A stretch of DNA of 34,575 nucleotides from Pelagophyceae sp. CCMP2097. Taxonomy: Eukaryota; Sar; Pelagophyceae. Position 1 is the first letter of the stretch. Each line of letters opens with the position of its first letter. The stretch covers positions 380,543 to 415,117 of the forward strand of contig MU657177.1 in assembly GCA_026770575.1 (NCBI GenBank). The letters run 5' to 3'. Below the pieces are notes generated by a model. That model was not told the DNA's origin and did no database searches. It was given only the letters and a program-made list of their open reading frames with translations. The position numbers and the translations under genes were made by a program. Positions 20,572 through 30,400 of the stretch are shown here, one piece after another.

Positions 20572-22972
20572 TTAGAAGACTCTGGTGTTGCGCGTCCTGG
20601 GCGGCCCGCGCTTGGCCATTCTTTGGAGTCTAAGCGATGTGTGCGTGGGCTTCCAGCCGCAGTTTGTGCACCTGTCCTCGTGCCGCTCGACGGAGTGGCA
20701 ATTCGTCCCACATCGAACGCAATTAAAAGTCCCGTCTGCGACTTTGGCGTGCCACCTCGCCGCCTCGGCGCGGGCCTCGCGCGCCGCCGCCTGAAAGGCC
20801 AAGACGCGGACCTGCCGCGCAATGCACAGCATGAAGAACCGCCTTCGGGCGACGGCGCACCGAAAGGCGCTCTGGAGCGCAACCACGGCATCGAGGCGGC
20901 GCAGCCGCACCAAAATCGCCCCGCGCCAGATGGAGCCTACGGGAGCAACATGAAACGCCGTGTCGTTGCCATCAAAGGGACGCGGCTGTCTTGCGGCCGA
21001 GGCTCGCGCGGAAGAAGCGCTGCAATACGCCTCGCGCCGCTCTTTCGCCGCGCCAGTTTCGCGTCCAGGCGATGAAGGCGTTGCGCTCGAGCGATGCGAT
21101 GCCACGGAGGAAGAGTCGTTTGACCTTGATCGACTTCGTAGCGTACGTCTTCCAGGCGGCAAATACCTTGCGCTTGCCGCCGACGAGGTACTTTGCCAGG
21201 AAACCGGCGAGGCGCAGCCTCTTCAGGCGGCCGTCGCGCGCCGCGGACCGCCAGGCGAAGAAGACCTTTTCAGAGGCGCCCAGGAGAAAGTTTGCGACGA
21301 ATCTCTGCAGCCTCCGCTGCAACGCCGCGCCGTCCCGCCACAGAAAAAAGGCGTGGTTCAGCGCCGCGGAAAACGTGCGCCTGATTAAGGCTCGGCCTCT
21401 CTTGAGCATGTTCGAGTACGCGATCCACGCTTCAAAAGTCTTGCGCGCGCCCTGCAAAACGTGCTTGCGGAAAAGGAACTCGGCCCGCCTCGACTTGTAA
21501 ACCAAGGCTCGCCACGCCGCAAACGCCTTTCGAGCTTCGGGCATGCCCAAGCGGGAGTAAAAAGCCAGAGCGATGCCATTCTGAGAAGCGTACACGTGCC
21601 ACGCGTGAAACATGGCGCGCGCGGTGCAAACGAGGTGCTTCGTCCGCAGCGCAAACGCCTTGGTGCTCCGTTTCGCCAAGTCGCGCCAGGCGCGCAACAC
21701 TTTCCGGCCGCGGCCAAAGTCGAGGTCCCTCAGGAACTGCTTGGAACTCAAAGACTTAGCCGTGACGGACCTCCACGCTCCAAAAACCCGGCGGTGGCCC
21801 TCGGACAAGTACCGCCTCAGAAACGCCCGCGCACGCCTCGACGTCGCTGTGACCTCGCGCCAGGCCAAGAGGACTCGGAGCGCGTTTGAGACGAGGCGGT
21901 GCAGCCTGAGCATGGCCGCTCTTTCGCGGCCGCAGCGCTTCCGATCCGCAAAGCGCCTCTTCTCCGTAGAGCGCACGGCGGCCCAGCGCCGCATCAGGGC
22001 CTGTACCAACGTCGCCGCTAAAGCGTATCTGGCGCGAGCGGCTTGCCTCGCCAGCGCCACGGCGCGCATTCGGTTCGGGTCTTCCTTTGCGTACGCCCAG
22101 AGCCCACGGCGCACGGCAACGTCGCCCTCGTCGGGCCAGTCCGCCTCGGATCGCTTGCCGGCGAGGATCGCGCGCTCCGCGGCCGCCGGCGTGAACGCGG
22201 ACGAGACGCACCAGTCCGCCTCCCGGCGCAGCTCGGCCAAATCGAGGCCCGCCTTGGCCGCGGCCTTTGCAACGGCGGCGTCGAGCGCAGTCACCGCTGC
22301 GGCGGCGAACTGCGACTGCATGGCCCCGCCCGAGTAAAGCATCCAGCCGAGCACGCCGTACTGCGGCAGTGGCTGCCGCACCGAAGCCGCGGAGACCTCG
22401 TCGCACGACTCCTCGGCGCGCGCCGCCGTGATGACGGCCATGTGCCGCGCCCAGATGGCGTCGCGCGTCGCCGCCCGCGTCCCCGCCGCCGCCGCCGCCG
22501 CCGCTGCCGCGCCGAGCGTCACCGGCGGCGGCGGCGGCGGGCGGCGCCGCCGCGTGCGCGCCGTCGGGCCGTACCGCGCCGGCGCGTACGCGGCGCCCGC
22601 GCGCGCGACGGCGGCGTCGAGCTCGCGGCGGAACGCGAGCGACGGCGACACGTCGTCGAGCGACGACGCCTGCGACGCCCGCGACGCCTGCGACGACGCC
22701 TGCGACGCCCGCGACGCCTGCGACGACCGCGACGCCTGCGACCGCGCCGTCGCCTCCGACGCCGACCGCGCCAGGCCGACGGCGCGCCGCTGCGCCGCGG
22801 TCGACGGCGGCGCCGGCGCCGGCCGCCGCGGCGCGGTCGGCGCCGCCGAGCCCGGCCGCTGCGCAGACGGCCGCTGCGCCGCCGCCGAGGACCGCGACGT
22901 CGCCGGCCGCGTCGGCGAGAGCTCCGCCGCCGCGACGGGGCGGCCGGACCGATAGCCGAAGCCCACCGCCAT
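20572..22972 (-). CDS. SFI1-like centrin-binding repeat protein with IQ motif and zinc ribbon
   Basis: The model uses exons 21029-22972 and 20572-20985 across a 43-nt intron, giving 785 residues. Residues 1-200 are low-complexity (Ala/Pro-rich, SQAS repeats, a poly-Pro and a poly-Ala run). From about 350 to 650, at least ten SFI1 repeats carry the aromatic-x-x-Trp core, such as VFGAWRSVTAK, MFHAWHVYAS, AFAAWRALVYK and VFAAWKTYATK, spaced 30-40 residues apart. The second exon has an IQ-like helix, ALQSAFRCAVARRRF, and a short zinc ribbon with CVRCGTNC and CTNCG pairs around a His. SFI1 proteins bind centrin along a long helix at basal bodies or spindle poles. The intron placement is one of several in-phase choices. 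The Met at 22972 was chosen because the frame above it begins with GTG. Confidence 0.8.
22660..22750 (-). repeat. CGACGCC/TGCGAC micro-repeat in the SFI1-like gene
   Basis: Interleaved copies of GACGCCTGCGAC and CCGCGACGCC encode alternating SQAS and SRAS units. It is a simple coding repeat likely to vary in length. Confidence 0.75.
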
Positions 22973-23226
22973 CCCTTGCCCCTTGTCCACGCCCTGCTCG
23001 TCCACGACACGTCGCGTAAGATGTCTTTGGCCGGGTTCCCCCGAAGCGCGGTTGCACCCTTGCCTTCTAGAGTTTTGCGAGAAGTATAGAAATTTTACGG
23101 GCGTAACGGCCGTGCAAAATGATATTTCGAGTGGTTACCGATTCATGGTCGGTAGATCAGTCTGAAGACCGACCTCGGCTTATTTCGCAGAGCAAATCCC
23201 CACCTCGGTGGAGATCGTAGGTATCC
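22973..23226. promoter_or_regulatory. Divergent promoter region
   Basis: This 254-bp spacer lies between the SFI1-like start and a plus-strand start at 23227. It includes an AT-rich part (TATAGAAATTTTACGG near 23086-23101). The motif AAATTTTACG recurs near 23637 inside the next gene. No named element is seen. Confidence 0.35.
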
Positions 23227-23910
23227 ATGGCATGTTCTTTGGGGCTTTTGCTATCGGCCGCGCTGACGCACACGACGGACTCCGAGCCAGAGACCACGCC
23301 GAAGAAAATGGTCGACGAAGCCTGCTTTGAGGACTTTGACGACGATGACACGGTCTTCGATTGCGGCGCCCCCGACGGCCTTCGCCCGCCGCGCGGCCTC
23401 CGCGCGGTCGTGAGCTTCGACGAGAGCGACGACATGCGCCACGCCTCTATCGAAGCCGACGGCGACATGGACTGCAGCGGCCTGGAGGACACGCAAGCGA
23501 CCGGCCACGGCGACGCAGAAGTCGAGACGCTCCGCCTTGACCACGGCGTCGTGACCTCCGACGGGGGCGAGAGCGTCCCGAAGCGCAAGCGCGACGGCGA
23601 CTGCATCGACTGCCTCTTGTCGTGCGTGCCTATAGAAAATTTTACGAGACAAATTTTGAAGCAAGCCTTTCGCACCAGGTGCTTGGAGGGCACGCACCCG
23701 CTCCAGAATACGGGCGACTTCGACGGTCCGTGCGCCGCGCCCGCCCCCCCGGGCTATAACCGACCCTCGCACGGAGCACTCTATAGGGCCCGACGAAGTC
23801 GAGGCGCAACGGAGCGACGAGGCGCCAAAGCCGAAGCGGCCGCGGAGCGCGCACGGCCGCCCGCGTCCACCCGGGGGTATTTGCGCTGCCCTCTTGTGCC
23901 GACGCCGTAA
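23227..23910 (+). CDS. Unrecognised acidic protein
   Basis: A single open frame encodes 227 residues from an ATG in the context tccATGG. Residues 1-14 are hydrophobic (MACSLGLLLSAALT), but this is short for a signal peptide. Residues 20-130 are acidic (FEDFDDDDTVFD, SFDESDDMRHASIEADGDMD) and contain a basic patch, PKRKRDGD. A Cys pair follows (CIDCLLSC). The last 60 residues are Arg-rich and may be intronic or untranslated. No family is recognised; a nuclear acidic protein is possible from composition only. Confidence 0.45.
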   Translation: MACSLGLLLSAALTHTTDSEPETTPKKMVDEACFEDFDDDDTVFDCGAPDGLRPPRGLRAVVSFDESDDMRHASIEADGDMDCSGLEDTQATGHGDAEVETLRLDHGVVTSDGGESVPKRKRDGDCIDCLLSCVPIENFTRQILKQAFRTRCLEGTHPLQNTGDFDGPCAAPAPPGYNRPSHGALYRARRSRGATERRGAKAEAAAERARPPASTRGYLRCPLVPTP

Positions 23911-23959
23911 AATTGGTCCGCACGGCCACTCCTCGAGAAGCAACGGAGTTTGGAAAGTT

Positions 23960-24927
23960 ATGGTCGACAACGACGCTTCACGTTCTTTTGACAGGATCGC
24001 GCCGCCGTCGCTGTCTTTGGCGGCGCTGGCGCCGGCGTCGAGGTCGTACAAGTCCCGGAGCGTGCGTGGTGCCGATTTTGCGCGTCGGAAGCGCCGCCCG
24101 CGCGGCGTTTTGCGCGTCGGGCGCCGCCGCCGTTCCCGGCGGCCGCGCCGACGGTCCGCCGGCCGCTAGGCGCGCGCGGCGGGCGCGAAGAAGGACTCGA
24201 ACGTGTGTCCCATAGAAGTGCGCAAGATTCCTGGCGGCACCTGGCGCGAGTTCTCGAGCCAGATGGAGGCGGCGCGCTTCTACGGCATCGCGCAGGCGTC
24301 GCCCGTGGCCGCGCCATGCCCTCGGAAATTCCGTCACAGACGGCAAAGGCAACCGCGAGCAGCAGCAGAGGGGGTTGTTGGTCACGGCCGGGGTGTCGCG
24401 CGTACCGTCGTCTCCGCGCCAGGTTTTCCAACCTGCTCTACGGGAAAGCGTCCAAGTCGCTCAGGGAAAAGTACGAAGCGCGCAAGCAGCCGCGCAAGGC
24501 GACGCAGTCCGCGGCGCCGGCCGCGCACCCCGCGCCCGCGGCCGCGCCCGCGGCTACGGCCGCCGACGCCGGCGCAGAGGCCGAGGAGCGCGAGGCCGTC
24601 CTGTTGCGCAAGAGGTTGGAGCGCCGCGCAAAAGACGCCTTGCGGAGACAGCGCGAGGCGGACCGCAAGCGCGAGGTGGCGCTGCGCAAAAAGGGCAAGC
24701 CCCAGCCGCCGCCGCCGCCGTCGCCGTTGATTCTGCCCAACGGCGACCGGCAGCGCACGCAGAGTGGCCAGGCGGTGAAACCTTTCTGCCCAGCGACCGA
24801 CGTGGCCGTGCTGACTTCGCCGATGCCGCGGCGCGCGGGGGTGGCGGCGCCGTCGCCCGCGCTGCACGCGCTCTGGGAACGGCCCGCGAGACCGAGCCAA
24901 GGCGCGTTTCTTCGTCGACGCCTGTGA
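23960..24927 (+). CDS. Small basic protein with IENR1/AP2-like DNA-binding motif
   Basis: Exons 23960-24061, 24170-24297 and 24423-24927 join in phase to give 244 residues. The middle exon carries VRKIPGGTWREFSSQMEAAR followed by FYGIAQ. A strand with a Trp, then S..EAAR, then a helix is the pattern of intron-encoded nuclease repeat motifs (IENR1/NUMOD-like) and related plant-type DNA-binding modules. It continues into FSNLLYGKASKSLREKYEAR. Next come an Ala/Pro-rich linker, a highly charged helix (KRLERRAKDALRRQREADRK) and a Pro-rich tail. The first donor is GTGCGT. It is likely a nucleic-acid-binding protein. The first exon is the least certain. Confidence 0.5.
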
Positions 24928-24934
24928 CTCTGGA

Positions 24935-25527
24935 ATGGACGGTCGCTTCGTCGGCGCCTGTGGCTCGGGAATTGACGGCGGCCACGCAGGCTCGATGACG
25001 CCGCCGCTGACGGAGGCGGAGAAGGAGCGCGCGGCGAAGCGCGTCCCCGCGCCATCGATCCAAGTTGGAAAACCCGGACCGTCACGGCAAGGTTTACACT
25101 CGCCTGTGTTCGCAGAGGCTCCAGAAAAGCCGGAGGCGAGGCGGAGTCGCGGCCGTCGGGCAGGCGGAGCGAGTCGTCGAAGATTGCCGCCCCGGATCGA
25201 AGATTGCCGCCCCGGAAAGGTACCACGCCACGCACACGCCAGAACACATCGCGCTGCTCCTCGACCGGCCGCTGGCCACGGTCCTGGCATGGTACTACGA
25301 GGCCGAGGCCGTCGACGGCGGCGAGCATTTCGCGACCGTCGCGCCGACACCCAACGCGACGAACGGTTCGTGCGACGATTCTTTCCTTCGCCGGCGTCGT
25401 TCCTCGTCTAATCTTCCGCTTTTCAGTGTGCGACGCGCTCACGGCGCTCGGCGTGCGCGAGACGGTGCTGACCGACGTCAAGACGGCGCTGGGCGTACGC
25501 CGTGCGACGCACGCGACGCGCGCGTAA
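24935..25527 (+). CDS. Unrecognised small protein
   Basis: A three-exon model (24935-25080, 25220-25365, 25427-25527) gives 130 residues, or 110 if the second Met (24995) is used. The best-looking parts are TEAEKERAAKRVPAPSIQ, YHATHTPEHIALLLDRPLA with the following VLAWYYEAEAV, and VCDALTALGVRETVLTDVKT. The second has a helix-turn-helix look, which is weak evidence. The first ATG is only 7 nt after the stop of the previous gene, which favours the Met at 24995. Intron 25081-25219 is supported by phase only; intron 25366-25426 has a good TTTTCAG acceptor. Confidence 0.4.
25173..25212 (+). repeat. 20-bp tandem duplication
   Basis: TCGAAGATTGCCGCCCCGGA is present twice in direct succession, inside the inferred intron of the small gene around it. 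Confidence 0.8.
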
Positions 25528-26093
25528 ACGACCGCGTCGGGACTACCCCGGGAGAGAAACCTGGATTTCCTCAGAGGCATGGCCGAAGCACCAAAGGCCG
25601 GGGAGAGACCCTGACGTACGTGAGACGATGGGGGTGCCGTCGAGCCGTGTTTGCAGGTCGCTGGCTCGTGCAATCAACAACGCCCTGGTCTCCTGGACCA
25701 ACGACACGGACCGCGGATTCCATGATTCCGTGATACCGCGGATTCCGTGATATCCGCGCCACGCGGCGAGACCGCCGAAACGGCCCGCCGGCCCGCCGCA
25801 CCACCTCAGACACTGTGAAACGATGATCTCCTGAAGAGCTGTCCGCCGTCCTCGAAGCGAAACCTTCCAGCTCGACCTGTCAATAGCTCGCCCGATTTAC
25901 GACTACCGTCGCGCCGCTTACGCCGCCCGGCTCCATCCCCGACCACGAACAACCTAATCGAACCATCTTTGCCGGAGCGGGAGGCCGAGCGCGCGGCCGG
26001 TTGGTTCCAAACGAGTTAAACTGCGGCCGCCCTGCGCGCGGGCCTTGCGGCGCGTCGTGCCGCACCGCCCGCGCCGTGTGTCGAGCCGCGGGA
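25528..26093. other. Convergent intergenic region
   Basis: No gene is supported. Around 25720-25760 the phrases CCGCGGATTCC and ATTCCGTGATA are repeated, giving small inverted and direct repeats. Unlike the other convergent gaps, the TAGGAATTCCTA palindrome is absent. Confidence 0.5.
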
Positions 26094-27359
26094 CTAGCTC
26101 GCAGCGGCGGCTTCTTGGGGCTGCGCGGCGGGCGGCGATGCGGGTGCGGCGGCGGCGCCGGGCGCGGCGGCGGGCAGCTGCGGCGGGAACGCCGACGGCG
26201 GGAACGCCGGCGGTGGCTTGTCTTCTTCGAGGGCCGCGATGAGGAATTTCGAGGAGGAGGGGTCGATGGTGCTGATCTCGATTCTGCAGCCTTTGCCCAT
26301 GGAAGACGAAATTGAGGCTGAGAGAAAGAATTTGCCCGGCGCTTTTTCCGGCTTGGCCGCCTGGATGGCGTGCATCAGCGCGCGCAGGTTGTCCACAATC
26401 TTCTCCGCGCCGAAGGAGACTCGGCCCAGCGGCGCGTGGATGAGGCCCTTTTTCGGCTCCGTTTTGACCAAAACGCGGCCGCGCTTAAACGCGGCAATCA
26501 CCTTTGTCAACTCGTCGGGCGTCTCAGCGACGGTGCCCGGGTTTCTCGGCCCGGGCATGAGACCCCGCGGGCCCAGGACGCGCGCCGCCTTTTTGAGGGC
26601 GGAGAGCATCTTTTTCGTGCAGACAGCAGCTTCGAAATCAATCTCGCCCCCGACGACGGCGTCGATCAAATCCTGCCCGCCGATGACGTCGGCGCCGGCC
26701 TCCTTTGCAGCAGCCAAGCCCTCGGCGTCGTCGTCGTCGACCTATCGTGTGACGGTCTTGCTGGGAGCACTCCAAATGCTGCCGTGACGAGTCGAGACTG
26801 TGCCATCTTCTCCGCCCATCGCCACATGCGGACGCACGAAGACGGCCAATTTCTTCGTCTTGCCCGTGCCGTGCGGGTACTCTACGACTGACTTTACGGA
26901 CTGGTCCGGCTTGCGTGGATCCTACATGCGCGCAAGTCAGAGGCGAGAGCGTTCAAAGGCCACTACAAAAGCGACGGAGGCCCGGAGCCGGAATTCCGGC
27001 TTAGACAGAGGCCCGGGGCCACGCTCCCGTCGATCCTCGACGCCTGCGTCGCTCGCCAAAGGGACGCCGCGGCGCACGAGCGAGACCACAATGTCCAAGT
27101 CAATGCCCTCGTCAAAGCGCCGCGACTTGTACTTGCGCGTCGTCGAGTTCGTCGCCCCTTGGATCACTTGCCTGCAATCAAGCGTCTTGCGAGGCGCAGG
27201 GCCGCGGGGAGAGACGCACTCGATGGCTTCTCGGATGTTTGGCAGGATGATCTTGACCTTGGCTTCTTTCTTTACGCCGCGTTTAAGGTACGCCGGCTGC
27301 GCAAAGGGTCGTCTCGCGTGGCCCGCAAAGGCGAGGCGAGACCGCGCCGCATGGAGCAT
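26094..27359 (-). CDS. MRPL1: Organellar (probably mitochondrial) ribosomal protein uL1
   Basis: Four exons (27220-27359, 27078-27171, 26838-26921, 26094-26741) join in phase to give 321 residues. Residues 1-28 (MLHAARSRLAFAGHARRPF on) are basic with no acids, like a mitochondrial presequence. The bacterial-type uL1 fold follows: FDEGIDLDIVV, DPRKPDQ, PHGTGKTKKLAVF, EAGADVIGGQDL, GPRGLMPGPRNPGTV and KKGLIHAPLGRVSF. After the usual end near residue 275 there is an Ala/Pro-rich tail absent from bacterial uL1. Bacterial-type motifs rule out cytosolic L10a. A plastid copy is less likely given the single short presequence. Donors are GTGCGT, GTGCGC and GTGCGT. It forms the L1 stalk and binds 23S-type rRNA. 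Confidence 0.92.
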
Positions 27360-27490
27360 GGTTGCGCCTGCTGATTGACGGAGAGCAGGGCCGTTGCCGG
27401 ACTTCGAAAGGTCGATTTCGGCGATTGTGTGGTCTCGTCGGAAGGTCCGGAGCCCCCTTGGGGTGTCTAGGACGAAGCGCGTCTCCCGAG
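27360..27490. promoter_or_regulatory. Compact 131-bp divergent promoter region
   Basis: The start codons of organellar uL1 (minus) and the IML1 homologue (plus) are only 131 bp apart and point away from each other, so both promoters and leaders must fit here. No clear TATA box is seen. Confidence 0.5.
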
Positions 27491-30400
27491 ATGAAGGTCC
27501 ACGTGCACGACGAGAGCTTTAGCGGCGAGGAGCTCCTCCTGAGCCCAGAGTGCGTCGGCCGTTGGATCTGCCGGGGACCCCAAGAGTCTTTCGGACTGTA
27601 GGTTTTCCGAGATCTCGGAAGGGGACATTGTCGAGGTGGTGACTGCGTTTACGCGAATTGTCCTCGTCGCTCGGTTCTCGGAAGTCTCGACGGACGCAAA
27701 GGCGAAACGTCTCAAGATTTCTCTGTTGAAAAGAGTCGCGGATGCTTGTGGCGTCGCGGCGTGGACTGATGTGGAGGTGATCAAAGTCGACGATGCTCAA
27801 AGGGTGGCGGCGGACTTTGTCGAGTTCTCGTTCAAGGACCAATTCGTTTCCCGAGCGAACATCTGGCGCTTCAAAGGAGACGTGATTGGAAGCCCAATGT
27901 ACGTCGGCAAGACCTTTGAGCTCGGCGGCGGGACCAGGTGCGTCGCCATGGAGGTCCGAGACTCCAACGGCCGCTCGATGGACTCTGCCATGCTGGTGGA
28001 ACGGACGCGCTTCGTCTTCCGGTCAAGATCAACCCGGGTTTTCTGGCTCCTGCAAATGTCATTTGAAATGTGGGAGCCCACGCTCGGCGACGACGGCGCG
28101 CTGCAAACGCCAGCGTCCTCCAAAACCGATGCCGGGGGACGGTTCGTCGCAGAGATCCGACGCATTTCCACAGGCACATCGAGCGCCTCGTCGACGGCTT
28201 CGCGGCGCCGCTGCTTCGGCGTTGGCGCGAGGCGGACGTGAACCATTCATTATCGGTGTGCCTGTTTTCTCGTCTAGGCGTGGAAGGCGGCGAGTCTCAC
28301 GGCAGCAGCGACGAGGCCCCGCGGCGCACGGACGACGACGACGACGACGCCTGCGAATCGCCGCCGGTGAAGCCCTACGAAGACGTCTTTCGAGTGGTGC
28401 TGGAAAACGAAGCTTCCGACAGGATTGACGAAGTTGCTCTCGTCTCCGCTTTAAAGAAGGAGCTCGTCGCCTTCTCGCGGTCGCTCAGGCAGTTCGTCGC
28501 CTCGAAGCGGGCCTCGCCGAAGTTTACCGTCCTCCGAGCCTCGCAAGGGAATGCGTTGGAAGCGATTAATTTAGCGCTCAATGTTTTGGATAAACACTAT
28601 ATGGATCGAGACCTCCAAAGAACCGGCAACTCCATCGTCCTCGTCACGGCCGGGGCGGGCGTCATCGTCGTGGACGCTCGGCTGGCGCAGATCACCAAGC
28701 AGAGGATGATGGACAATGGGATCGGCATGGATATGCTCTCTTTAGGAGTCCCACCTTTACACACGGCCCCAATCTTCATGCACAAGGAGCCGCGCCGAAC
28801 GTGCGATGTGCCGAGGCGGTCTTTCGCCGCGAAGAATGCCTTTTCGTACGAAGTGCCCCATTGGATCAACCTTTCCTTTCTCGACGCGGACCGCGCGGGA
28901 GACCCGTGAAGAACCTGCGTCGTCTCGGGCGTCGCCAAAGGGGGTCGCCAAAGTCGGAGGACCCTCGCAGAGTGTCTGGGGCAAGAGGCGGGGAAAGCGG
29001 TGCTTGGCCGACAAACCGCTCCCCAACGCCGCTCGCTCTAGGCGCGCGTGGATCGCGGCGGCGGCGCCGCGGCGCGCCGCAGAGGGCTGGCGGCTGCCGA
29101 CGCTCGAGTTCGGGGCGAAGCGGCGGCCGCGCGCGGTCCACGAGTTTGGCGTCGAGGACGAAGACCTCCAGAGTGCGATGAATCTTTGGACGACGAAGCG
29201 CGTCTTTGGACGACAAAGTCCAGAGCCGCCTTCCTTTGAACGGTGTCCTTTTGCAGGCGAGCACGCGCGGCCGCGGCCGAAGCTGGTGCCCGAGGCTTTG
29301 GCCCACTTGGTCCAGTCTGCCTGGGACACGCCTACGGACCAGCAGGCGCAGCCTCGGCCCTTCCTGGGCGACGCCGGCTCCGAGCAGGGCGCGATGCGGC
29401 GCCGTTGAGAAGCGAAATCAAAGGGTGGTCATGGAAAAGTCGTTGAGAAAGACCCCGCCTCGATCCCATTGAGAAGAGTCTGTAACCCCGCCTATAGATG
29501 GCCACCTGCGCTTCGCGCTGCGCGGCCGCAACCTGCCCGATTCGCCGTCGCCGTCCGACCGAGCGTTCTCGAGCGAGGCTTATTCGAGCATGTCGTCGAA
29601 GCACTGGCGGCCGTCGATCCATATCGGTTCTTTGACCGGGTCCGACGTCGACGACGCGGCGACGCGATGGTACGAAGTCGGCGCCTCGCTGGGTTCGTCT
29701 TTCGAGCAGCACGGCCTGCTGGGTGTGTCGCCGCGGGCGTGTTTGAAGAGGGACGCACCGCGGGAAAAGGAGAAGCGGGAAAGCGACGCGGAAAACGGCG
29801 CCATTTCAGAAAACGACTTGGACGGCGCCGACGACGCTCTCCCCTTCGTCTACGACCGCTCGCAACGCGCGGCGGAGGAAGAGCGCGAGGGCGACGACTA
29901 CCCTCTCTCGCAGGGGATTGTTGAAGAAGCACTCCCGAGAGCCGCTCGACGTTCCAAGCACTTCCATAACCGCCAAGCTGCAAAGCAGCTTGCGACGCGG
30001 CTGCCGCTGGCGCAGTTGTTGGAGTCGTTTGACGCCTACGACGAAGGCATCTACCACGCCGCGGAGCCGCGGGGCTCGCCGGCGCCCGTGGTGCAGAGGC
30101 ACTTCTCACAAGACGACGGATCTGGCCGGTCAAAGGACCCGCGAAGAAGGTCGCCAGTGAGGCCTCTCGCAAGAAGGCCGATGAAGTCGAAGTCGCCGAC
30201 GCCCGTGGCCACTTCGCTGCCGACGTGGCACGAGTTCGAGTCCGAGTTCGAAAAATCCGAAAAATCCGAAAGGGCCGCTCCAGACCCGAGGCGCAGCCCC
30301 GGCGAATCTTCAAGGGACTTTGCGCCGCCGCCGCCCCTTATCGGAAACGTGCGGCCGACGGCGCCGGGCGCAACCGACGGACCGCATTCTTCGCTTCACT

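Noticed and set aside
22519..23057. Alternative minus frames of the SFI1 N-terminus (Arg- or Gly-rich)
   Set aside because: They are shadows of the Ala/Ser/Pro-rich true frame, which continues into SFI1 repeats.
24382..25673. Long minus-strand frames opposite the small plus-strand genes
   Set aside because: They are Arg/Gly/Ala-rich without motifs, while the plus strand has phase-consistent exons and charged helices.
29404..29497. Possible separate small gene or stop-interrupted exon in IML1
   Set aside because: The stop lies inside a GTTGAG...TATAG intron that restores phase, and TTGAGAAG is simply repeated there.
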